NCBI GenBank assembly: GCA_963700785.1
Contig: CAVOYZ010000012.1
Coordinates: 1-64,000, forward strand
Reading direction: 5' to 3'
DNA from: CAXMST01 sp963700785
Lineage (GTDB): Bacteria > Actinomycetota > Thermoleophilia > Solirubrobacterales > 70-9
DNA: 64,000 bases
This document shows positions 40,010-50,199 of this stretch, in pieces. Within the stretch, counting starts at the first letter, position 1. Every line of letters begins with the position of its first letter. A program made the translations under genes and the position numbers. The notes beneath the pieces are model-generated. The model saw only the letters and a program-made list of their open reading frames with translations, ran no database searches and was not told the origin of the DNA.

Positions 40010-40393
40010 GCCTCGAGCTCGACGACGTCCCCGCCGAGCACCGGCCCGCGGTGCGGGCGGCGCTTGCCGCGGCCGGGGTCGCCGACGGACATCTGGCGCT
40101 GGAGCTGGTCGACGAATCGCGGATCCGCGAGCTCAACCGCATCCACCGGGATCGGGACGAGCCGACCGATGTGCTGTCGTTTCCGATCGACGGCCCGGGG
40201 CCGCAGCCGGCCGGGCCCCGGGAGCTGGGCGACGTCGTGATCTGCCCGGCCCAGACCGCCGACCTGACCGAGGCGGCGGTCCACGGCGTGCTCCATCTCT
40301 GCGGATTCGACCACGAGACCGACGACGGCGAGATGCTCGAGCTGCAGGCCGAGCGTGGTCGACCGACTGCGGGCGACGGTCGCCGATGGCTGA
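40006..40393 (+). CDS. ybeY: endoribonuclease YbeY, with a one-base insertion near the end
   Basis: The zinc motif HGVLHLCGFDHETDDGEM and upstream RDEPTDVLSFPID define YbeY, which trims 16S rRNA. An extra C at about 40354 shifts the last 13 codons. Without it the end is VVDRLRATVADG with stop at 40391-40393, overlapping the next gene's ATG. As read, the frame runs on to 40440 with an unrelated tail. The catalytic motif is unaffected. Confidence 0.88.
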
Positions 40394-40848
40394 GGCCTTC
40401 GAGATCCGGGCGGGACGGGCGGATGAGGCGACCCGGGTGATCGAGATGTACGAGTGGCTGTTCGCCCCGCCCGGGGACGTTCCGCCGGGACTGGGACGCC
40501 GACGCCGCCCGCGGGCGCTGGCTCGAGGCCGCCGCGGCCGCTGATGCGCTGGCCCTCGTCGCGGAGGCCGCCGGCGGCGAACTGGTCGGCTTCTGCACCG
40601 CCTATATCGACCTCGACTCGGTTCGCTTCGGGCGCCGCTGCTGGATCGAGGACCTGGCGGTCGACCCGGCGCAGCGCTCGCTCGGGATCGGCGCCGCGCT
40701 GCTCGCCGCGGCGAGGGAGTGGGCGCGCTCGCGCCGCGCCACCCACCTCGAGCTCGACTCCGGGGAGCGGCGGATCGACGCGCATCGCTTCTACGAGCGC
40801 GAGGGCGGCAGCTGGCGCTCGTACTCCTACAGCTGGTGGCTCGACTGA
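40386..40848 (+). CDS. GNAT-family acetyltransferase, with a one-base insertion
   Basis: ATG 40386 overlaps the corrected ybeY stop. The first 34 codons read MAEAFEIRAGRADEATRVIE and on to PPGDVPP. An extra G in the GGG at 40487-40489 then breaks the frame. After it, the protein continues DWDADAARGRWLEAAAAADA through the acetyl-CoA-binding motif (DLAVDPAQRSLGIGAALLAA) to YSWWLD, with stop at 40846-40848. The total is about 153 residues. The stop overlaps the ATG of era. The substrate is unknown. Confidence 0.75.
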
Positions 40849-41763
40849 TGGTGCCCCCGGATCCGCCCTCCACGCGGGCCGGATTTGTCGGTCTCGCCGG
40901 GCGCCCGAACGTCGGCAAGTCGACGCTGGTCAACGCGATCGTCGGCGCCAAGGTCGCGATCACGAGCGACCGCCCGCAGACCACCAGGAGGGCGATCCGG
41001 GGCGTGGCCACGGCGCCGGATCATTCCTGGCAGGCGATTCTGATCGACCTGCCCGGGGTGCAGAAGCCCCGTGACGTTCTGACCGAGCGGATGCAGGCGC
41101 GGGTCGAACACGAGCTGGCCGACGCCGACGTGGTCGTGGTGGTCGTCAACGGCGAGCAGGGGATCGGGCCCGGCGACCGATTCATCGCCACGACGCTGCT
41201 CGGCGCGCGCACCACCGCGACCGTGATCTGCGCCGTCAACAAGATCGACCGCCTGAGCAAGCCGCAGACCGTCGAGGTGCTCGCCGCCGCGGCCGAGCTC
41301 GAGGTGGTCGATGAGGTCTTCCCGATCAGCGCCCGCGAGGGGACCGGCGTCGGGCCGCTGATCGAGCGGCTCGCCGAGCTGATGCCGGAGGGCCCGTTGC
41401 TCTATCCGCCGGCGGACCAGCTCCGATCAGCCCAGCGACGTGCACCTGGCGGAGTTGATCCGCGAGCAGATTCTGCGCCGCACCTACCAGGAGCTTCCGC
41501 ACGCGGTCGAGGTCGAGGTGGTCGAGGTCAGCGAGCGCGAGGACGGCCTGGTCGAGATCCGGGCGGACGTCTGGGCGGAGTCGGACTCCCAGAAGGCGAT
41601 CCTGGTCGGCAAGGGCGGTCAGATGATCCGCTCGATCGGGCGCGCCGCCCGCAAGGAGCTCGAGGGGGACGTCGACGCGAGGGTCTTCCTCGACCTCCAG
41701 GTCAAGGTGCGCGAGCGATGGCGCCGCGACGAGGGCCTGCTCGACCGGCTCGGGATCGACTAG
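40848..41763 (+). CDS. era: GTPase Era, with a frameshift before the KH domain
   Basis: The GTPase domain is intact: G1 GRPNVGKSTLVNAIVG, G2 TTRRAIRG, G3 DLPGVQKP, G4 NKIDRL. After PLLYPPADQ at about 41421-41427 the frame slips by one insertion or a two-base loss; the family normally reads DQxSDQP here. The KH RNA-binding domain continues from SDVHLAELIREQILRRTYQE to LLDRLGID, stop at 41761-41763. Era is essential for 30S assembly in most bacteria, so a sequence error is the likelier cause. Confidence 0.9.
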
Positions 41764-41790
41764 CCGCGATCCGTCGCCGCCGGCCGCGCC

Positions 41791-41796
41791 TAGACT
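41791..41796 (+). promoter_or_regulatory. -10 box (TAGACT) of hisIE
   Basis: Identical to the leuS and holA boxes; it ends 9 bases before ATG 41806. Confidence 0.5.
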
Positions 41797-41805
41797 TCGC
41801 GCCCG

Positions 41806-42456
41806 ATGAGTACGGACGCGATTCGCTTCGACGAGCAGGGCCTGGTGCCCTGCGTGAGCCAGGACGCCGCCACCGGCGAGGTCCTGATGCTCGCCTACAT
41901 GAACGCCGAGGCGCTGCGGCGGACCCTCGAGACGCGCGAGATGCACTTCTGGAGCCGCTCGCGGGGCGAGCTCTGGCGCAAGGGGGAGACCTCCGGGGAC
42001 GTCCAGCGCGTGCGGCAGCTGCGCTACGACTGCGACGGCGACGCGCTCGTCGCGCTGGTCGAGCCGGCGGGTCCGGCCTGCCACACCGGGGAGCGGAGCT
42101 GCTTCTACCGTGACGTCGAGGGCTCGGCGGAGGGGGAGGTGGATGCCCCTCCGGTCGAGGGTGAGCCCGCGCCGCTGCCGTCAGAGGCGCTGCCGGCGCT
42201 CGAGCGGACCCTGCGCGCTCGCCGGCTCGAGCGGCCCGACGGCTCCTATACGGTCGAGCTGCTCGAGAGCCCGGAGCGGATCGGCGAGAAGCTCCGCGAG
42301 GAGGCTGATGAGCTGGCGCGGGCGATCGCGGCCGAGTCCGACGATCGGGTCGCGGAGGAGGCGGCGGACGTGCTCTACCACCTCGAGGTCGGGCTGATCT
42401 CGCGCGAGCTGCCGCTCTCGGAAGCGCTCGAGGTCCTCAACGCGCGGCGGCGATGA
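41806..42456 (+). CDS. hisIE: bifunctional phosphoribosyl-AMP cyclohydrolase / phosphoribosyl-ATP pyrophosphatase
   Basis: 216 residues performing steps 2 and 3 of histidine synthesis. The HisI part (about 1-110) has MLAYMNAEALRRTLET, SRSRGELWRKGETSGDVQRV, YDCDGDALVALV and CHTGERSCFYR (metal-binding cysteines). The HisE part (about 125-216) has GEKLREEADELARAI and EEAADVLYHLEV. It stands alone from other his genes and directly precedes trpE by 7 bases, so histidine and tryptophan genes appear cotranscribed. Confidence 0.93.
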   Translation: MSTDAIRFDEQGLVPCVSQDAATGEVLMLAYMNAEALRRTLETREMHFWSRSRGELWRKGETSGDVQRVRQLRYDCDGDALVALVEPAGPACHTGERSCFYRDVEGSAEGEVDAPPVEGEPAPLPSEALPALERTLRARRLERPDGSYTVELLESPERIGEKLREEADELARAIAAESDDRVAEEAADVLYHLEVGLISRELPLSEALEVLNARRR

Positions 42457-42463
42457 GGCACCG

Positions 42464-44022
42464 GTGAAGCCCGGCTCGGCCGACCTGAGCCCCGACCTCG
42501 AGCAGGCGCGCCGGCTGGCCGCCGACGCGAACGTGATCCCGGTCGTCCACCGCTGGGTGGAGGACGCGGAGACGCCGGTCTCCGCCTTCCTCAAGCTGCG
42601 CGGAGACGGTCCCAGCTTCCTGCTCGAGTCCGCCGAGCAGGGCGGCCGCATGGGCCGCTACTCGTTCATCGGCGTCCGTCCGCACGCGGTCCTGCGCTGG
42701 GTTGACGGCGAGCTTCGCGAGTGGCGCGGCGAGGCGGCGCTCGACCCCGCCTCCGGGCCGACGACGACCACTCCAGCGCCCGATCCCTACGCCGCGGTCG
42801 CCGAGCGGATCGGCTCCATGAGGCTGGCCGAGGTCGAGGGCCTGCCACCGTTCCCCGGCGGCGCCGTCGGCCTCTTCGCCTACGACCTGGTGCGAACCGT
42901 CGAGCCGCTCGGCGAGCCGAATCCCGATCCGCTCGGGCTTCCCGACCTGGCGTTGATCGTCGCCGAGGCGATGATCGTCTTCGATCACAACAGCCGCGAG
43001 CTGGCGGTGATCGCCAACGCGTTCGTCGACGAGGCCGAGGGCGGGGTCGAGGCCGCCTACGAGCGCGCCCGCGAAGCGATCGCCGACGTGCGCGAGAGGT
43101 TGGCGCAGCCGACGCCGCGCCCACCGCGGGCGGAGGTCCGCGCGCCTGCCGGGCGCCCGAGCCGGCCGAGGACGAGCTGCCGCTCGGGCTTCAGGTCGAA
43201 CGTCACCCGCGAGCAGTTCGAGGCGACCGTCGCCCGGATCGTCGAGTACGTGCGGGCGGGGGACGCCTTCCAGGTGGTTCCGTCACAGCGCTTCTCCGGG
43301 CCCTGCCCGGTCGAGCCGTTCTCGATCTACCGGGGCCTGCGGGCGGTGAACCCGTCTCCCTACATGTACTTCCTCGACTTCGGCGACTTCCAGATCGCCG
43401 GTGCCTCGCCCGAGCCCCTGGTCCGGGTCACCGGCCGCCGGGTCGAGACCCGGCCGATCGCCGGCACCTATCCGCGCGGCAACGACGAGGAGGAGGACCG
43501 CCGCCGGGCCGAGGGCCTGCTCAGCGATCCGAAGGAGCGAGCCGAGCACGTGATGCTGGTCGACCTCGGGCGCAACGACCTCGGCCGGGTCAGCGAGTAC
43601 GGCAGTGTCAACGTCGATGAGCTGATGGTGGTCGAGACCTACTCGCACGTGCTGCACATCGTCAGCCAGGTCTCGGGCCGGTTGCGCGACGGTCTCAGCG
43701 CGATGGACGTCCTGCGCTCGTGTCTGCCTGCGGGCACCCTCTCCGGCGCGCCGAAGGTGCGCGCGATGGAGATCATCGACGAGCTGGAGACGGTCAAGCG
43801 CTGCTCGTACGGGGGCGCGATCGGCTATCTGAGCTTCACCGGCGACTTCGACGCCGCGATCCACATCCGCACGGTCGTCGTCAAGGACGGCGAGGCGCAC
43901 GTGCAGGCGGGCGGCGGCACCGTCGCCGACGCGCAGCCGGACTACGAGTACCGAGAGTCGCTGCAGAAGGCGCGGGCCGTATTCAGCGCGATCGAGCTCG
44001 CGGTTGAGCATCCGGACTGGGA

Positions 44023-44026
<4 letters not shown>
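42464..44026 (+). CDS. trpE: anthranilate synthase component I
   Basis: 520 residues. The N-terminal tryptophan-binding region includes LLESAEQGGRMGRYSFIG (the LLES feedback motif). The catalytic domain includes FQVVPSQRFSGPCPVEPF, GASPEPLVRVTGRRVETRPI, PIAGTYPRGNDEEED and the AGTLSGAPKVRAMEIIDELE motif. The GTG start is 7 bases after hisIE. The linker around residues 225-248 is unusually Arg/Pro-rich and might hide two compensating indels. It overlaps trpG. Confidence 0.95.
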
Positions 44027-44609
<583 letters not shown>

Positions 44610-44613
<4 letters not shown>

Positions 44614-45398
44614 GCGAGGTCGAGACGCCACGGCTGCTGACGATCCCGATCAGCCACTACTGCGAGAAGGCCCGCTGGGCGCTGGAGCGGGCGTCGATCG
44701 ACTACGCGGAGGAGGCGCACGTCCAGATCGTCCACAGGATCGTCGCGATCAGGAGCGGAGCGGGCCGCAAGGTCCCGGTCCTGGTCACGGCCGAGGGCTC
44801 GCTGAACGAGTCGTCGCGGATCGTCCGCTGGGCGGATCGGCGGCTGCCGGAGGAGCGCCGGCTCGTCTGGCCCGAGGACCGGGCCGAGATCGACGAGCTC
44901 GAGCGTGGCTTCGACGAGGTGTTCGGGGTCGAGGGCCGCCGCTGGATGTACGCGAGCCTGATCGACACCGACATCCCGACCCGCTTCGGCACGGAGCCGA
45001 TGCCCGACTGGGAGCGGCGGGCGCTGCCGCTTGGCGTACCGCTGCTGAAGCTCTACCTGCGGCTGTTCATGAACGTCGGCCCCGGTGCCGCCGAGGAGGC
45101 GCTGGCGAGCGTCGAGCGGACCTTCGAGCGGGTCGAGGAGCGGCTCGCCGACGGCCGGCGCTATCTGGTCGGCGAGCGCTTCAGCGCCGCCGATCTCGCC
45201 TTCGCGGCGCTCTCTGCCGCCGTATTGATGCCCGAGCGATACGGGGTCCGGCTGCCACAGCCGCCCGACCTGCCGCCCGATGTCGCGGCGGTGGTCCTCC
45301 GCCTGCGCGGGCGGGCGGCAGGCGAGTTCGCGGCCCGGATCGTGGCCGAGGAGCGCCCCTGGCCGCCGCCCGTCCACGTCGTCGATGCGGCGGCCTGA
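44610..45398 (+). CDS. glutathione-S-transferase-like protein within the trp cluster
   Basis: 262 residues. The N-terminal thioredoxin-fold domain has TIPISHYCEKARWALERASI (the SxYCxKxR pattern of some GSTs, with a candidate catalytic Cys/Ser) and GRKVPVLV with the cis-proline. The helical domain has YLVGERFSAADLAFAALSAA. It is distinct from the two island paralogues. The ATGA overlap with trpG indicates coupling, so it is translated with tryptophan genes; no known link explains this. Confidence 0.82.
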
Positions 45399-45403
45399 TC
45401 ATC

Positions 45404-45409
45404 TAGGCT
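45404..45409 (+). promoter_or_regulatory. -10 box (TAGGCT) of trpD
   Basis: It ends 9 bases before ATG 45419, so trpD can be transcribed separately from trpEG. Confidence 0.5.
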
Positions 45410-45418
45410 GCCGCGCCG

Positions 45419-46450
45419 ATGCCGAACGAGATACTCACCAGGGCGATCGACGCCGTCGCCGACGGCGAGCACCTGACCGCCGATCACGCCTCGGCGGTCC
45501 TCGCCGAGATCATGGAGGGTCGTTCGAGCGAGGTTGAGACCGCGGCATTTCTGATCTCGCTCCGTACCAAGGGCGAGACGGTGCCCGAGCTGGTCGGCCT
45601 GGCGCGGACGATGCGCAGCCTGGCGACTCCGGTGGAGATCGACAGCCAGGGCCTGGTCGATACCGCGGGGACCGGGGGTGGCCCCTCGACCTTCAACATC
45701 TCGACCACCGCGGCGCTGATCGCCGCCGGGGCGGGCTGCGCCGTCGCCAAGCACGGCAACCGATCGAGCACCTCGAAGTCGGGCTCGGCGGACCTGCTCG
45801 AGGCACTCGGGGTGCGGATCGACCTCGCCCCGGCAGCGGTCGCCCGCTGCATCGAGGAGACCGGCTTCGGCTTCATGTTCGCCCCCGCCCATCACGCGGC
45901 GATGAAGCACGTGGTCCCGGTCCGCAAGGAGCTCGCCGTGCGCACGATCTTCAACTTCCTCGGACCGCTGACCAACCCGGCGGGAGCCGGCCGCCAGCTG
46001 CTCGGCGTCGCCGACCGCCACTACCAGGAGACGATCGCGGAGGCATTGGCCGGCCTCGGCTGCGATCACGCGCTGGTCGTCACCGCCGAGGACGGCCTCG
46101 ACGAGCTGACGATCTCGGGCACCACCCGGGTGATCGAGGTGCGGAACGGCGGCACCGAGGAGTGGCATCTCGGCGCCGACGAGGTTGGTCTGGCGGAGGC
46201 GCCGCTCGAGCGGATCGCAGGCGGTGAGCCGTCCGAGAACGCGGCCATCACGCGGGCGGTGCTCTCCGGTGAGCCCGGCCCGCATCGCGACGTCGCCCTG
46301 CTCAATGCCGGCGCCACGATCTACGTCGCCGACGAGGCGGACGACGTCGCGGCCGGCGTGCAGAGCGCCGCGCGGGCCGTCGACTCGGGGGACGCCGGCC
46401 AGGTTCTGGAGCGCCTGATCGCGCTGACCGGGGAGCTTGCGGGCGGGTGA
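45419..46450 (+). CDS. trpD: anthranilate phosphoribosyltransferase
   Basis: 343 residues. The phosphoribosyl-pyrophosphate motif appears as DTAGTGGGPSTFNISTTAAL, followed by KHGNRSSTSKSGSADLLEAL. The substrate region is FMFAPAHHAAMKHVVPVRKE and RTIFNFLGPLTNPAG. It converts anthranilate to phosphoribosyl-anthranilate. It is followed by trpC after a 45-base gap that contains another close -10 box. Confidence 0.96.
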   Translation: MPNEILTRAIDAVADGEHLTADHASAVLAEIMEGRSSEVETAAFLISLRTKGETVPELVGLARTMRSLATPVEIDSQGLVDTAGTGGGPSTFNISTTAALIAAGAGCAVAKHGNRSSTSKSGSADLLEALGVRIDLAPAAVARCIEETGFGFMFAPAHHAAMKHVVPVRKELAVRTIFNFLGPLTNPAGAGRQLLGVADRHYQETIAEALAGLGCDHALVVTAEDGLDELTISGTTRVIEVRNGGTEEWHLGADEVGLAEAPLERIAGGEPSENAAITRAVLSGEPGPHRDVALLNAGATIYVADEADDVAAGVQSAARAVDSGDAGQVLERLIALTGELAGG

Positions 46451-46480
46451 GCTCCGGCCGCTGGACGGGTGGCGGATCGG

Positions 46481-46486
46481 TAGCCT
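46481..46486 (+). promoter_or_regulatory. -10 box (TAGCCT) of trpC
   Basis: It ends 9 bases before ATG 46496. Confidence 0.45.
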
Positions 46487-46495
46487 GCGGGCAAG

Positions 46496-47308
46496 ATGAG
46501 CAGTCTCGATCAGCTCCTCGCGACGACCAGGGAGGACGTGGCCCGTCGCCGAGCGGAGGTCTCCGGGGAGGAGCTTCGCTCGCGGCTCGGCACGCGGGGC
46601 GGCTCGCGCCCGTTCAAGGAGGCGCTCGCGCGGCCCGGTGTCTCGTTGATCGCGGAGGTCAAGCGGGGGTCGCCCTCGGCGGGCGAGATCCGGCCGGGCG
46701 CCAGGGTCCCCGAGATCGTTGCGGCCTACGAGGAGGGTGGCGCCGCCGCGCTCTCGGTCCTGACCGAGCCGCACCAGTTCTTCGGATCGCTCGACGACCT
46801 CCGCGAGGCCCGGGCGGCCTCCGGACTGCCGATCCTGCGCAAGGACTTCATCGTCGATCCGTACCAGCTCTGGGAATCGGCCATCGCCGGAGCCGACGCC
46901 GTGCTGTTGATCGTCGCGGCCCTCGACGATCAGGATCTGCGCTCGTTCTACGAGGAGACCGTGGCGCTCGACCTCGACTGCGTGGTCGAGGTGCACGACG
47001 AGCACGACCTGGCGCGGGCGCTGGAGGTCGATCCTGACGTGATCGGCATCAACAACCGCGACCTGGGGACCTTCGAGACCGACCTCGAAACCACCCATGG
47101 GCTGTGCACCGACATCCCCGCCGGGAAGACCGTGGTCTCCGAGTCGGGCTATTCGCGTCGCGAGCAGCTCGATGAGCTCGAGCGGATCGGGGTCGACGCC
47201 GTGCTGATCGGCGAGGCCCTGATGCGGGCCTCGGACCCCGAGGCGCTGGTCCGCGAGCTGACCCTGAACGAGGAGCTGACCCGCGAGCACCTGCTCGAGG
47301 ATCGCTAG
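46496..47308 (+). CDS. trpC: indole-3-glycerol-phosphate synthase
   Basis: 270 residues forming a TIM barrel: LIAEVKRGSPSAGEIRPG (catalytic Lys), AAALSVLTEPHQFFGSLDDL, LPILRKDFIVDPYQLWES (catalytic Lys), VEVHDEHDLARAL, IGINNRDLGTFETDL and VVSESGYSRREQLDELERIG. It closes the indole ring. It is followed by the htrA-like gene, so the trp cluster is split: trpF-trpB-trpA resume at 50200. Confidence 0.95.
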   Translation: MSSLDQLLATTREDVARRRAEVSGEELRSRLGTRGGSRPFKEALARPGVSLIAEVKRGSPSAGEIRPGARVPEIVAAYEEGGAAALSVLTEPHQFFGSLDDLREARAASGLPILRKDFIVDPYQLWESAIAGADAVLLIVAALDDQDLRSFYEETVALDLDCVVEVHDEHDLARALEVDPDVIGINNRDLGTFETDLETTHGLCTDIPAGKTVVSESGYSRREQLDELERIGVDAVLIGEALMRASDPEALVRELTLNEELTREHLLEDR

Positions 47309-47429
47309 CGACCTGACCGACCGCACGCTGAACCCGGCCCGCCGATAGCGGCCGGGGCCGGCGAACATTTAGACGGCTTTCAGGGCCCGTTTCGGAGCGA
47401 CTTAGCGGCGACGCCGATGATCGTCCGTG

Positions 47430-48626
47430 ATGAGCACTCTCAAGAGGACCTTCAGCAAGCCCCTGGGCGCCGGCATCGCCGGCGGCCTCGTCGTCGGACT
47501 GTTTGGCTGGCTCGCAATCGCCGCCGGCTGGATCGAGGCCGAGCCCAGCTCCGCGACCACGGCCCGAGCCGTGACGGCGACCGCCAGCCCCGAGCCGGTC
47601 GCAGACGGAGAGGCGCTGAGCGCCGGTCAGATCTTCGAGAAGGCCGGGCCGGCGGTGGCGTTCATCGAGGCCGAGCAGAGCGGCGCAGCCACCACCAGCC
47701 CGTTCGGACCCCCCTCGGGCAACGGCGGCGCCGCCACCGGCTCCGGATTTCTGATCGACAACAAGGGCACGGTCCTGACCAACGCTCACGTCGTCGACGG
47801 CGCCAGCGCCGTGACCGTGAAGCTCGGCGAGGACGGCGACACCCTCGATGCCGAGGTCGTCGGCGCCGATGCCTCGACCGACGTCGCCGTGCTGCGCGTC
47901 GATGCCGGCAAGGTCCGGGCCGCTCCGCTGCAGATCGCCGACTCCGACGATGCCAAGGTCGGCGACCCGGTCGTCGCGATCGGCAATCCGTTCGGGCTCG
48001 ACCAGACGGTGACGACCGGCATCGTCTCCGCCCTGCAGCGGGAGATCAGCTCCCCGAACGGATTCACGATCTCCAACGTGCTGCAGACCGATGCGGCGAT
48101 CAACCCGGGCAACTCCGGCGGCCCGCTGTTCGATTCCGCCGGTCGCGTGATCGGGATCAACTCCCAGATCGCGACCGCCGGGGGCCAGGGCAACGTCGGC
48201 GTCGGCTTCGCGGTGCCGGTCAACACGGCGAAGACGGTGACCGAGCAGATCCTCGCCGACGGTCAGGCCGATCACGCCTTCATCGGCGTCAGCGGCGGCG
48301 ATCTCACGGCGCAGATCGCCGACGCGATCAACCTCCCGTTCGACGAGGGCGCGCTGATCCAGGACGTGACGCCCGGCAGCCCGGCGGATGATGCCGGGCT
48401 CCAGGCCGGGGACACGACGATGAACGTCGACGGTGGCCAGCTCCGGGTCGGCGGTGACGTGATCGTCGCGATCGACGGCGAGCAGGTGAGCGGCATGGAC
48501 GACGTGATCGCCGCGGTCAACGGCAAGCAGCCGGGTGATCGGATCGAGCTCGAGGTCTTCCGCGACGGCAAGACCCGCACCGTCAGCCTCGAGCTCGCCG
48601 ACCGACCGGCGCAGTCGGGGGGCTGA
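47430..48626 (+). CDS. HtrA/DegP-type serine protease with PDZ domain
   Basis: About 398 residues. One N-terminal membrane anchor (GAGIAGGLVVGLFGWLAIAA) and a linker are followed by a trypsin-like domain. Its catalytic His is in LTNAHVVDGA, the Asp in ADASTDVAVLRVD and the Ser in NPGNSGGPLFDSAG. A PDZ domain follows (about 290-390; AFIGVSGGDL, PGSPADDAGLQAGD). It is expected to act outside the membrane on misfolded proteins. ATG 47430 directly follows a GTG that could also start. It separates two halves of the trp genes. Confidence 0.9.
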   Translation: MSTLKRTFSKPLGAGIAGGLVVGLFGWLAIAAGWIEAEPSSATTARAVTATASPEPVADGEALSAGQIFEKAGPAVAFIEAEQSGAATTSPFGPPSGNGGAATGSGFLIDNKGTVLTNAHVVDGASAVTVKLGEDGDTLDAEVVGADASTDVAVLRVDAGKVRAAPLQIADSDDAKVGDPVVAIGNPFGLDQTVTTGIVSALQREISSPNGFTISNVLQTDAAINPGNSGGPLFDSAGRVIGINSQIATAGGQGNVGVGFAVPVNTAKTVTEQILADGQADHAFIGVSGGDLTAQIADAINLPFDEGALIQDVTPGSPADDAGLQAGDTTMNVDGGQLRVGGDVIVAIDGEQVSGMDDVIAAVNGKQPGDRIELEVFRDGKTRTVSLELADRPAQSGG

Positions 48627-48635
48627 TCGCGACCC

Positions 48636-50135
48636 CTAGTCGGGGCCGCCGGCTGCCGCGGCCCCGACGGCGTCGACGGTCTCGACGATCAGGTCGAGGT
48701 CGCGGGTGCGGGTCCTGAAGTTGACGAAGCAGAGGCGCAGGCAGGTGGCCCCGTCGAGCTCGGCGGGAGCGAGGAAGACGCGGCCGTCGCGCTGGATCGC
48801 GGCTGCGAGCACGGCATTGTGTCGATCGAGGTCGGCGCCGCTCGACGGGTCGGGCAGGTGGCGAAAGCAGATCGTCGACAGGGTCGGCTCGACGAGCAGC
48901 TCCATCCGCGGGTGCTCGCGCACCCGCGCCGCGAGCTCCGCGGCGAGCGTCAGCGTGTGCTCGATCCAGACCCGGAACGATCCGGCGCCGTGGACCCTGA
49001 AGGCGACCCACGGCGCCAGCGAGCGGAACGGGCGCGAGTACTCGAGCGTGCGCTCGACCGCGTTCGGCACCGCCTCGTCCTCGCGGCTCAGGTACGACTC
49101 CTGATGGCCGAAGCTCGCCTCCAGGGCCCCGGGGTGGCGTAGCAGGACGGCGCTGCAACTCTTCTGCACCCCCAGCCACTTGTGCAGGTCGACGGTCACC
49201 GAGTCGGCCCGCTCGAGGCCGACGAACAGATCGCGATGGCTGCGGCTCGCGGCGGCCGGCAGCCCGTAGGCGCCGTCGACGTGCATCCAGACGTTCTCGC
49301 GCCCGGCGACCTCGGCGATCTCGGCCAGCGGGTCGACCGCCCCGGTCAGGGTGGTGCCCGCGTTGGCGATCACCGCGACCGGGACGACGCCGGCCCGGCG
49401 GTCGTCCGCAATCGCCTCGGCAAGCTCGGCCGGGCGCAGCCGCCGCCGTTCGTCGATGCCGAGCACGCGCACGCACTCCGAGCCCAGGCCGGCCGCCTCG
49501 ACCGCGCGGATCACGGAGTGATGAGCCTCCCGCGAGCAGTAGACGGCGTGGCGCCCCGCTCCGACCCCGTGCCGCCGGGCGCCGGGAAGCGCCCGCTCGC
49601 GCGCGACCAGCACCGCGCTCAGGTTCGAGACCATTCCGCCCGACGTGAAGGCGCCCTCGGCAAGGGGGTAGCCGACGAACTCGGCCAGCCACTCGAGCGC
49701 CTGGCGTTCGACCAGATCGGCGGCCCGCGCCGTCGCGGCGAGGTTCACGTCGTAGGTCGCCGCCAGCGCGTTTGCGAGGACGCCGACGTCGAGCCCGGTC
49801 GAGCCGATGTAGCCGAGGTACAACGGGCGCGTGGGGGAGATGCTGCCGTCGAGTATCTGGGCCGCCTCCGCGAGAACCTGATCGGCCGGGGAGTGGCGCT
49901 CCGGCAGCGGCTCCCGCAGACGTCGCTCGAGCTCGGGCGTGATCCCGGGCTCGGCCGGGCGCGGGCGCTCGAACGATCTCCACGCTGCCGCGATCTGGTC
50001 GGCGAGCAGGGTCAGGCTCGCCTCACGGTCGCCGGGGGGCAGATGGGGTGAGTCGGCGCCCGACTGTCCGGTTGCTTCCGTCGTCCTCGGGCGCCGCCAT
50101 CGCCTCAAGCTAGATGGATTCGCTGCTCGCTGCAC
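48636..50135 (-). CDS. PLP-dependent group II amino-acid decarboxylase
   Basis: About 490 residues. The PLP lysine lies in VDLHKWLGVQKSCSAVL, the cofactor-stacking His in SREAHHSVIRAVEAAG and the phosphate region in FTSGGMVSNLSAVLVAR. The family includes aromatic-L-amino-acid, glutamate and related decarboxylases; the YIGSTGLD loop does not settle the substrate. Its place between trpC-htrA and trpFBA suggests an aromatic substrate, which is inference. The start is doubtful: a TAGCTT box (50107-50112, minus) points to ATG 50100, which is in another frame, so an indel may lie near 50080. Confidence 0.8.
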   Translation of the reverse strand: MQRAANPSSLRRWRRPRTTEATGQSGADSPHLPPGDREASLTLLADQIAAAWRSFERPRPAEPGITPELERRLREPLPERHSPADQVLAEAAQILDGSISPTRPLYLGYIGSTGLDVGVLANALAATYDVNLAATARAADLVERQALEWLAEFVGYPLAEGAFTSGGMVSNLSAVLVARERALPGARRHGVGAGRHAVYCSREAHHSVIRAVEAAGLGSECVRVLGIDERRRLRPAELAEAIADDRRAGVVPVAVIANAGTTLTGAVDPLAEIAEVAGRENVWMHVDGAYGLPAAASRSHRDLFVGLERADSVTVDLHKWLGVQKSCSAVLLRHPGALEASFGHQESYLSREDEAVPNAVERTLEYSRPFRSLAPWVAFRVHGAGSFRVWIEHTLTLAAELAARVREHPRMELLVEPTLSTICFRHLPDPSSGADLDRHNAVLAAAIQRDGRVFLAPAELDGATCLRLCFVNFRTRTRDLDLIVETVDAVGAAAAGGPD

Positions 50136-50199
50136 GAGCGCCGCGCCCCGGCAGCTGCGCCGGCCGGCAGCGCGCGCCTATCTGCGATCTTGTCTGACG

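Noticed and set aside
42400..42470. A trp attenuator before trpE
   Set aside because: Only 7 bases separate hisIE from trpE and no Trp-codon leader or paired hairpins are visible.
43130..43205. A frameshift pair in the trpE linker
   Set aside because: Another frame reads EPAEDELPLG here, but this linker is variable in the family and the frame is continuous, so I cannot support it beyond suspicion.
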